The notes under the pieces were generated by a model, which was not told where the DNA came from, ran no database searches, and saw nothing but the letters and a program-made list of their open reading frames with translations. Shown here in pieces: positions 42,032 through 64,000 of a stretch of 64,000 bases of DNA. Both the position numbers and the translations under genes were made by a program. Source of the DNA: Closterium sp. NIES-65 (lineage: Eukaryota > Streptophyta > Zygnematophyceae > Desmidiales > Closteriaceae); assembly GCA_948144175.1 (NCBI GenBank), contig CANXME010002497.1, positions 1-64,000 of the forward strand. The letters are read 5' to 3'. Numbering within the stretch: position 1 is the stretch's first letter; the number at the start of each line of letters is the position of its first letter.

Positions 42032-44838
42032 ATGCCAGTCGGATCGCCGATCCAGCGGCTACCTGAGGAGCTTCTTTCTCGGATCCTTTGGGTTCTTGTT
42101 CGACCTGATGGCCTGCCGGAGCATGCACTCGTTAGCAAGCAATGGCATCGGATCGCGTGCCGCGTGCAATACGAGCTCTGTTTGCCCCATGACCTCCGTA
42201 TGGATCCGCGTCGGCTTGTTGAGCTTCTGTCCTCGTTCCCGAATCTCGAAAAGCTCATCCTTTCCTCCTGCAGCCTCACCTCAACCTCTAAATTTTTATT
42301 CTCTCACCTCGCCAGCACGTGTCACCGTTTGACCCAGCTTCATGTCCTATCGATGTCACGTTGGTGTAGTCGCGAAGATGTAACCGAGATGAGCCTCGCT
42401 GCGCTGTTCGAGGGGTGTACGCGGCTGGAAGATCTCCGTGTGCATTGTTCTGATAGTGCTGCCATTCCCACGTCAATCGACCGACTTACTTTCCTCAAGC
42501 ATCTGCACCTCGTGGCAAGAGTCACGCGTCTTCCCGACACACTGACCTCGCTGCAGTCTCTCAAAAGCATCGTGCTGAACACTTATAAGCTCGAAGCTTT
42601 GTCTCAAAATTTCGGAAATCTGGCTTCTTTGACGTCGCTGGAGCTGAATGGTTGCAACTTGGCGTCACTTCCAGACTCTTTCGGGCAGCTTACCGCTCTG
42701 AACCGCCTTTCCTTGCATCATTCCAAGGCGTTGCAGCTGCCGGACTCTTTCACCGAGCTCTCTTCTCTCGCCGTCCTGGAGTGTCGACGATGCAGTATTC
42801 TTCCTCCGTCGCCGGTCGATTTTGGTCAATTGGGGGCACTTGAAACTATCATCTTGGTTGAAGTGAGGGGAATGCGCGACTTGGTTGCGGATCTGGAGCA
42901 TTTGCAACGACTGAAGACTCTATTGATCAACGGCTGCAGTGACATCACGACTCTGCCCGTGTCCCTTCCCCGCCTGCCCGCACTCACCGAACTCGCCCTT
43001 GACATGGGAGAAATTTCAGTGCTGCCTGAAGATTTCGGGCAGTTGTCTACGCTTCGGAAACTCGTGCTAAATCTGCGAAGACTCGCAGCCTTACCTGATT
43101 CCATCGCCCTGGTTACCACTCTTCAAGAGCTTTCCCTCGATCATCTTTTGAATCTGACGCATCTGCCGCAGGAGTTTGGTCAGCTGGTGCTTTTAGAGAA
43201 GCTGTATTTGAAAGACCTCCGACAGCTCACGCACCTGCCCGAAACATTCGGGCAGTTAATATCGCTTCGGGAGCTGAAATTGTTGGAGTGTAGGCAGCTG
43301 CAGCAACTTCCCGACTCCCTGTCCCAGCTGTCTTCTCTCGAGCACCTGGAGTTTAACGACTGTCCGTGCCTCACTGTGCTGCCAGACGACATGGGTAAAG
43401 GTCTCCGCTCCTTGCGCCACCTGCATCTGCTAGAGTGCACGGCTCTCACCCACCTCCCACCATCCTTCTCCGCCCTGACATCTCTTGAAACGCTGAAGAT
43501 TGTAGACGCGAAACGCTTCAGGGGCGCGCTGCTGGACGGCTTTGGCTACCTGAAGAGCCTCTAGGAGCTGTCGCTTGAGTCTATGCCACGCTTATCCTCC
43601 CTTCCCTGCTTCATTCTCTGGCGTTGATTCCCTCACCAGTCTGGAACTAGGAAACTGCCCTAAAATAACGGTCCTGCCAGAGGGAATCGGACGGCTGGCG
43701 GCGCTCGAGGAGGTCAGGATCGTTGGGATGGGCGGCCTGATATGTCTCCCTCCGGCGCTCCTTGAGCTGCCCAGTCTCCGATCGTTGGACGTGCGGGCAT
43801 GTTGTTCGCTAAGCGGGGTGTTAGGCGATGAGACGGTGCTTAGACGCACTGCCAGGGGCTTTGTGACCAGCACCGGCAGCAGGAGCAGCAGCCGCCCTCT
43901 GCTTCCTTCCGTTCTGAGCCTCAAGATGAAAGCGCTTAATGTGGAGTCTTTTGGTCCATCCCTTGGTCGGCTGTCCTCTCTGACGCAGTTGAAGCTCCTG
44001 GAGATGTATAAACTTGACCTTCTCCCTGACTGCATCTCCCAACTCTCGCAGCTGCAAAGGCTCAAGATTGATACGACCTACCATCTGAAAGCACTGCCCG
44101 AGACCCTTGGGAGGCTTGCAGGGCTGCGTGTCTTGCAGCTGCTTGACCTCATCTCAATGCAGCAGCTGCCCGAGTCTCTCGGGCAGCTGAAAATGCTCGA
44201 GACGCTGGATATTATCGATTGCTACAAGCTGATGCAGCTTCCAAAGTCGTTCGTGAATCTACCCAAGCTACGATCCTGCTCTTATCATGCTTGGAATCCC
44301 AAGCATTCCTGATGACATCTCGAAGCTGTCTTCGCTCCAAAAGTTGTTGATTCTGGGACTGAAGCACTTGCAAAGCTTGCCAGATTCGTTCACACGGCTG
44401 CCTAAGCTTGAGAAGCTGGAGGTGATCATATGCAAGAAGCTGACTCGGCTGCCCACCTCTCTCCGGAATATGCCAACATTGCGTGAGTGCGACATCAGTG
44501 AATGCCCCCTGCTCTCCCGTCGCAACACCAGAGGGATTCCTGCAAGGAGAGAGGAGGGAGAGGAGGGGGAGGGGGAGGAGGAAGAGGAGGGAGGGGACGC
44601 AGAAGAGGAAGAGGGGGAGGAGGGAGGCGATGTGGCTGGGGAAAGGGAAGAGGCAGATGGGGAGGCACCAGAGGACGAGGAGAGTGGGGGTGAAGATAAT
44701 GATATTGAGCATGAGTATGCCATGGACAGTGACTATGAGATGGGCTGTGGCAGAGGCTGGGTAGAGAGTGATGATGAGTTAGATGGCAGAACTGAAGCAG
44801 TTGCGAGGCTTGCCGGATTCGTTTGCCCAGCTGCCTAA
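42032..44838 (+). pseudogene. F-box-like leucine-rich-repeat gene, frame-broken
   Basis: The first frame (42032-43564, 510 aa) starts with an F-box-like segment (IQRLPEELLSRILWVL, ALVSKQWHRIACRVQ). About fifteen LRRs of 23-24 aa follow, of the type found in plant resistance-like and PIRL proteins (LPDSFGQLTALNRLSLHHSK, LPQEFGQLVLLEKLYLKDLR). LRRs continue after a TAG in a second frame (43575-44312) and then a third (44287-44838), which ends in a Glu/Gly-rich acidic tail. An F-box would recruit an SCF ubiquitin ligase and the LRRs a substrate. The two frame changes have no obvious intron borders, so this is either a recent pseudogene or an assembly or indel problem. It has no visible palindrome-linked copies. 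Confidence 0.75.
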
Positions 44839-45498
44839 GCTTGAACTGCAGGGCGTGTAAGCGTGCAAGCAGCTGACTCGGCTGCCGTCCTTTCTCCGGA
44901 AGATGGCGATACTGCGTTCGTGCAGCAGCAGCAGGTGCCTGTTGCTCATCCAACGAGACAGGAGGGGGGTTTATAGGGTTGGGGTGGATTGGGAGAAGAG
45001 AGAGGGGGAGGAGGTGGAGGAGGAGGGGGAGGGAGGGGATTCGGAAGGGGAAGAAGGGGGAGGATGGGATTCGGAAGTGGAAGAAAGGGGGGGATGGGAT
45101 TCGGAAGGGGAAGAAAGGGGGGGATGGGATTCGGAAGGGGAAGAAAGGGGGGGATGGGATTCGGAAGGGGAAGGGGGGAATGGGATTCGGAAGTGGAAGA
45201 AAGGGGGGGATGGGATTCGGAAGGGGAAGAAAGGGGGGAATGGGATTCGGAAGGGGAAGAAAGGGAGGGAGGGGATGCGGACGAGGAAGAGGGTGAGAAA
45301 GGGGATCAGCAGGAGTGGGAGGGGATGTGGAAGAGGAGGAGGGGGAGGGAGACGATGCGGTGGTGGAAAGAGGAGGAGGCATCGGAGGAAGAGGAGGAGA
45401 GTGGTAGGGAGGATGATGACATTGAGCATCCGTATGGCTTTAACACTGACAATGGCATGGACGACGAGGGAGGATGGGATGCGTTTTGCGTCTACTAG
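44370..45498 (+). repeat. Tandem duplication of the last LRR plus acidic tail
   Basis: The block starting LQSLPDSFTRLPKLEKLE (44370) is repeated from about 44803 (ARLAGFVCPAA frame; CAGCTGCCTAAGCTTGA and GCTGACTCGGCTGCC are shared), again followed by a Glu-rich stretch and the GGEDNDIEHEYAMDSDYEM-like end (EDDDIEHPYGFNTDNGMDDE near 45415-45470). The second copy has its own frame changes. Confidence 0.85.
45035..45290. repeat. 30-bp minisatellite in the duplicated acidic tail
   Basis: Units of GGGATGGGATTCGGAAGGGG plus AAGAAAGGGG repeat about eight times. Thirty bases keep the frame and encode a WDSEGEERGG decapeptide. Confidence 0.92.
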
Positions 45499-46159
45499 GA
45501 GAAATTAGATGCGGAGTGGTAAGTTGGAAGTTGGGTATTGGAATGGAAGAATGTACTGAATGGTTCTGAGGATGTACGCTGAGATGGAAGATGGGATTGA
45601 AGTATGTACCGTTATGTGTTTTTTGCCCCCTCGTTTTTTGTGCTACAGCTTGTTCGCACACTTGTTAGTTATCTCATCTCACATGCTCGTAGCTTGGACA
45701 ATCTAAAGGGGTGCAGCTTGTCTGGGGTTTTAGGAACATCCCCCTAGCCTTGGCTTGGTTGAATTGAAAGAGATGGCTTTGGTTGGTTCCTTGTACTACC
45801 ATAAACACGATTCCTGCACCACATACGGTAGATATTGCTCACACACAGCCAAATGCCAAATATGCGGATCACAAATCCCACATGCACGATCCACGCACAT
45901 CACTACCCCACAACTTCTCCAGGCGGAAATTTTGGTACTCAAAAACTTCTTCCGATGCATAAAATGCACCGCCAAGAACTGCACCAGCTCACTCTGCACT
46001 TCCTCCTCCCACCCGCGGTAAAACCCAAAGTGCATCGTGCTCGGACGAGGGGTGCACTGCACTTCCTTCCGATCATAAGTCTTCTTGAGAACGGTCTCCA
46101 TACTTCCAGCAGGGCAGACAGTGGTCCAGTCAGGTCCAGTGCAGTTCAGTTGGGTCCTG
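45499..46159. other. Intergenic region between convergent LRR and CAP genes
   Basis: It presumably holds both 3' UTRs. No further gene is supported; open frames here lack family motifs. Confidence 0.55.
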
Positions 46160-47470
46160 TTAGGTAGTATATGGGTACTCCCCCTGCCAGTTCCCCTGTG
46201 GATAGTAATGGCACACCCACATCCCGGCCCCGTCACTGCATTGAGCCGCAGCGCATCCCACATTCTTAGTATCCTCCCAAACAATCTGCGTATAGTGCAA
46301 GCACTGCTGTCCCTCCACACACCCCCCCGGAATCGCACTATACGTCCAATACTGCTTCTCATCCACCCAGCTTTTCACTGCACCACGGTCCTCATCCGCG
46401 TTAAAAGCAGCAGGCCTCTTCCAGTATAAGTTCTGCCCCATGTTATCGTGTCCCCCGTGCTCCATGGGACATCCACGCGAAGCCAGGTTGTCCGCCCATG
46501 CCTGCGCGGAGGCCGCCAGATTCGCGTCCCAGCCCAGCCCGGGGAGGCCCAGCTCTGCGCGCGCAGCGTTGTGTCCCTCCAGCATCGCCCCCGCGTCTAC
46601 TGTGCCCCCGCCCCCACCGTTTCCGCCGTTTCCGCCGCTGCCGCTACTCCCGTCACTTCCGCCGCTTCCGCCGTCCCCCCCGCTGTCGCCGCCTTCGCCA
46701 GAGCTTCCCCCATAGTCCCAGCTACCTCCGCCGTCAGAACTACCGCCGCCGTCAGAGCTACCGTCGTCCCAACCGCCGCCGTCAGAAGTACCGCCGCCGT
46801 TGGAATTACCGTCGTCCCAGCCACCGCCATCAGAAATACCGCCGCCGTCAGAGCTACCGTAGTCCCAACCGCCGCCGTCAGAGCTACCGCCGCCGTCAGA
46901 GCTACCGTCGTCCCAACCGCCGCCGTCAGAGCTACCGTCGTCCCAGCCACCGCCGGTGTCGCCACCCCAATCGCTCCACCAATCATCGGGCATATTAGAC
47001 CAATCGCCACCGTTGTTTAACCAGCTCGACCAGTCTTCGGGCAGATTAGACAAATCGCCACCGTTGTTTAACCAGCTCGACCAGTCGTCGGGCAGATTAG
47101 ACAGATCGCCACCGTTGTTTAACCAGCTCGACCAGTCGTCGGGCAAATTAGACAAATCGCCACCGTTGTTTAACCAGCTCGACCAGTCCTCGGGCAAATT
47201 ACTAGACCAGTCGCCACCGTCGTTTAACCAGTCGCTCCAATAGTTCGAAAAGCCTCCACTGTCACCAGACCAATCGCCGTTATCATACAAGGATTCTTGC
47301 AGCTGGCGACGGTTACCATGTGTTCGCGCGCCTAGAGGAAGCCGGCTCTCCCGCAAGAAACGGCGCGAAGGACGGAGGCCTTTCGACGTTCTTTTAGCGG
47401 TGGTCAGAGACACGAGGATGATGAGTATTACACCCGCAATAACGGTCAGTTTCAATTGCAAACGCGCCAT
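46160..47470 (-). CDS. Secreted CAP/PR-1-type protein with repetitive linker
   Basis: This single-exon 436-aa protein begins with a hydrophobic signal (LKLTVIAGVILIILVSLTTA, about residues 5-25). Next come a basic stretch, five repeats of about 20 aa of the form DDWSSWLNNGGDLSNLP (about 75-165), and a Gly/Ser/Asp-rich region of GGGWDDGSSD repeats (about 170-285). The C-terminal 140 residues are a CAP domain: EGHNAARAELGLPGLGWDAN, NLAASAQAWADNLA, MEHGGHDNMGQNLYW, HYTQIVWEDTKNVGCA, and VCHYYPQGNWQGEYPY. The conserved His and Glu of the CAP pocket and six Cys are present. Plant PR-1 proteins are extracellular and bind sterols. The linker suggests cell-wall or mucilage anchoring here, which is inference. 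It lies downstream of the GH31 gene on the same strand. Confidence 0.9.
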   Translation of the reverse strand: MARLQLKLTVIAGVILIILVSLTTAKRTSKGLRPSRRFLRESRLPLGARTHGNRRQLQESLYDNGDWSGDSGGFSNYWSDWLNDGGDWSSNLPEDWSSWLNNGGDLSNLPDDWSSWLNNGGDLSNLPDDWSSWLNNGGDLSNLPEDWSSWLNNGGDWSNMPDDWWSDWGGDTGGGWDDGSSDGGGWDDGSSDGGGSSDGGGWDYGSSDGGGISDGGGWDDGNSNGGGTSDGGGWDDGSSDGGGSSDGGGSWDYGGSSGEGGDSGGDGGSGGSDGSSGSGGNGGNGGGGGTVDAGAMLEGHNAARAELGLPGLGWDANLAASAQAWADNLASRGCPMEHGGHDNMGQNLYWKRPAAFNADEDRGAVKSWVDEKQYWTYSAIPGGCVEGQQCLHYTQIVWEDTKNVGCAAAQCSDGAGMWVCHYYPQGNWQGEYPYTT

Positions 47471-48860
47471 GTCTGTACTGTCGCCAAGAAATGAAAGAAG
47501 TTACTTCCGTTCGTATTCAAGTGGAGTTATTACAAAGAAAAAAATAGTGAACTACCCCGGGGGCATTCTATATGTATATAGAAAACGGATTGGTCCAGCA
47601 GTAAAAATTGCGAGGCGAGGTGTATGTACAAATGCGCTCTATGAACTTGAAGCTTACGAGATATGGTCGTTGCGCCTACCTGATATGGCGGTTTATGTAT
47701 ACTGTAAGGAATTGTCGAGAGTGGAAGGGTACTCTCTAACTCTGAAAGGGGCTGGCGAGGAAGGAGATAAAAGAACCAGCATTCCTCGTTGGCAGTTCGC
47801 GAAATCAAACAAGAATTCGCTAGTAGTCATCCTTCCTAGTCAAGCGGACTCCACACTTTCCGCAGCTGTTCGCGACCGCCAGCACGGCGTGAGAAGAAAG
47901 CTTCAGCGAGTTCCTGCCGAGTAACTTTCTACCACATGGAATTCGTCAGCGATAAAACAGTTGCACATCGCAATTCGCGCAGCTGTTGGCGTCGCCCAGC
48001 ACAGCTCGGCGAAGTCCTGCCGAGTGATGTTCCGCCAGTTATGAATTCGCCAGCTTGGACCTGCCTGCATACAAACCTCTCATTTGAGTCAATACTTTCG
48101 CACGGCCGCCGCGCAAGCGAGGGCGCTTCGCTATGAAGTATATGCTGACAAATCACGGCTGAAATCGGTAGTGATTGTGGAGTTGTAGTTTGTTAACATT
48201 CTTAATTTAACAATGCTGAGCAAACAAGAAAAGGTGTGCCTCCAGTCAATTCTGAAGGAATAAAGGTGTATGGATGCTCTATATGCATATGCCCTGTTGA
48301 CATAACCCACATGCCCAGTATATGAAGTAAACCTGGTTGACTTCTTGACCAGATAATCCGGCCACTGTCTCCATGATGTACGCGTGACAGGACTCTGGAT
48401 AGGATTTGAAACAGTCTTTCTCATAAGGGTAACCAGCTGCTTTCACTCTTTCTGTAAGGGTACCAAGCAAGCACCACTCTTTTTTGTAAGGGTTTAAACC
48501 AAACTGTATTTTTTTTTTAATAAAAAATAACTAGCGGGCGTGAGAACTTAGCACAGTGGGTCCTGTGGTGAAAGGGACGTAGGATCGATAATTGTGGGAG
48601 GCATTTGGTGGGCATTGTTATCCATGGGACTCAGTTCTTGGAGCTAATTCTCTACTTTTTGAGGAGGATGTATGTTCCCAATCAGTGCGACTACACCACT
48701 TCACTCTGAAATATCAGGGTCCTCAACATATTCACATTTTTCTGCAAGTGTCAGAAAAAAATCCACTTTGTGAAGGGTCCGAATCAGAAGACACCCTTAT
48801 ATAGTAAGGGTCATAAGAGTGATTCACCCTTTTATCAAGAGGCCTGATGCGTGATCAATC
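47471..48860. other. Intergenic region between CAP and GH31 genes
   Basis: It contains the CAP promoter side and the GH31 3' side. A short degenerate direct repeat (GCAGCTGTTCGCGACCGCC near 47868 and GCAGCTGTTGGCGTCGCCC near 47980) and a decayed copy of the last GH31 exon (about 48290-48390, minus strand YFIYWACGLCQQ) are visible. Nothing else can be supported. Confidence 0.6.
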
Positions 48861-48864
48861 CTGA

Positions 48865-48978
48865 GTGGCATTTCAACCGAGAGGCCTTTCTTCTGAAACC
48901 AGCTCCAGGTTGCAGAACCCACTGGCCCAGTAGACAAAGCACGCCTGCATTTGACTCGTGTTGACTTTGTTGACTGCA
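48865..48978 (-). repeat. Tandem copy of GH31 last-exon sequence after the stop codon
   Basis: Directly after the TGA, minus-strand sequence repeats the coding segment VQACFVYW.SGFCNLELVSEERP with few changes, so the 3' UTR begins with a partial copy of the coding exon. Confidence 0.85.
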
Positions 48979-63449
<14,471 letters not shown>

Positions 63450-63534
63450 CTCAGCTCACCCATTCACGCTCACCCACAGGGCCACAGACAGCCACACACT
63501 CACCCATCCACTCCACAGGCCACAGCGTGACACA

Positions 63535-64000
63535 CACTCACCTACGAACGGCTTGCCCTCTCCATTCAGGATCCACACATCAGCCGCATCACCGGACTCA
63601 ACCGGACCGTACCCCTGCTCCTCCTTGATCCCCGGGTCCAGCATCCAGATCGCCTTAAAGCCCGCCTTGCTAAAAAAACACGCAAGCTGATGAGTGCGCA
63701 CTAGGCTAAGCACGCTTACTGAAACAAACAAGTCTACAAACAAGTGCACGGGCACGCCTACATACACATGTACAAATAGCCACGCTTACCAACAAACGGC
63801 TTGCCCTCTGCATTGAGGATCCACACATCAGCCGCATCACCGGACTCAACCGGACCGTACCCCTGCTCCTCCTTGATCCCCGGGTCCAGCATCCAGATCG
63901 CCTTAAAGCCTGCCTTGCTAAAAAAACACGCAAGCTGATGAGTGCGCACTAGGCTAAGCACGCTTACTGAAACAAACAAGTCTACAAACAAGTGCACGGG
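63535..64000 (-). repeat. Upstream copies of GH31 exon A in a 249-bp array
   Basis: AGFKAIWMLDPGIKEEQGYG PVESGDAADVWILN.EGKPFV segments at 63541-63670 and 63790-63919 sit in a nearly identical unit of about 249 bp that continues past the window end. Both have a TTTTTTAG acceptor and an in-phase donor, but start later than the exon at 63265-63449, which includes SYPDPLGLAQFLN. Confidence 0.93.

Noticed and set aside
45755..46430. Small genes between LRR and CAP
   Set aside because: The frames are short, overlap in several phases and partly lie antisense to the CAP domain.
47400..47924. A plus-strand gene upstream of CAP
   Set aside because: The open frame overlaps the CAP start, lacks homology that I recognise and has no repeated or domain structure.

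Overview
The window is nuclear DNA from a eukaryote with intron-rich genes, most likely a green plant-lineage organism and probably a streptophyte alga (Closterium-like by inference; no rRNA or organelle marker is present to prove it). Four host loci are recognisable: an 18-exon BipA/TypA-type translational GTPase (10458-23016, +), an F-box-like leucine-rich-repeat gene (42032 to about 45500, +, broken by frame changes), a secreted CAP/PR-1-type protein with a long repetitive linker (46160-47470, -), and a GH31 alpha-glucosidase of the plant heteroglycan-glucosidase type (48979 to beyond 63449, -, 5' end outside the window). Both large multi-exon models close perfectly in phase: the TypA exons sum to 2451 nt (816 aa plus stop), and GH31 exons B-P sum to 749 codons plus stop.

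LTR retrotransposons fill the rest. A 5'-truncated short-LTR copia element (1 to about 2360) is followed head to tail by a second copy of that family (2369-9680, target duplication AGTAA). Downstream of TypA lies a Ty3/gypsy chromovirus on the minus strand (23183-40995, duplication AGTAT) into which two copia elements were later inserted: a degenerate short-LTR copy (25123 to about 31856, -) and a young 6.1-kb copia with 400-bp LTRs (34570-40644, +, duplication AATAT). A 548-bp PIF/Harbinger-like MITE (41312-41859, duplication TTA) precedes the LRR gene.

The most striking feature is in the host introns. In both long genes nearly every exon is accompanied by several tandem partial copies of itself, often with an intact splice donor or acceptor. 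Many of these direct duplications are separated by a short perfect or near-perfect palindrome of the form TTTTGAG-NNNN-CTCAAAA, where NNNN is itself palindromic (TCGA, ACGT, GCGC or AATT). The palindrome is commonly followed by a short inverted copy of the end of the upstream repeat unit, giving hairpins of up to 52 bp. I recognised no such palindrome inside the retrotransposons. This copy-palindrome-copy arrangement recurs at about 18 sites in two unrelated genes and is the best candidate here for an undescribed element or duplication mechanism.
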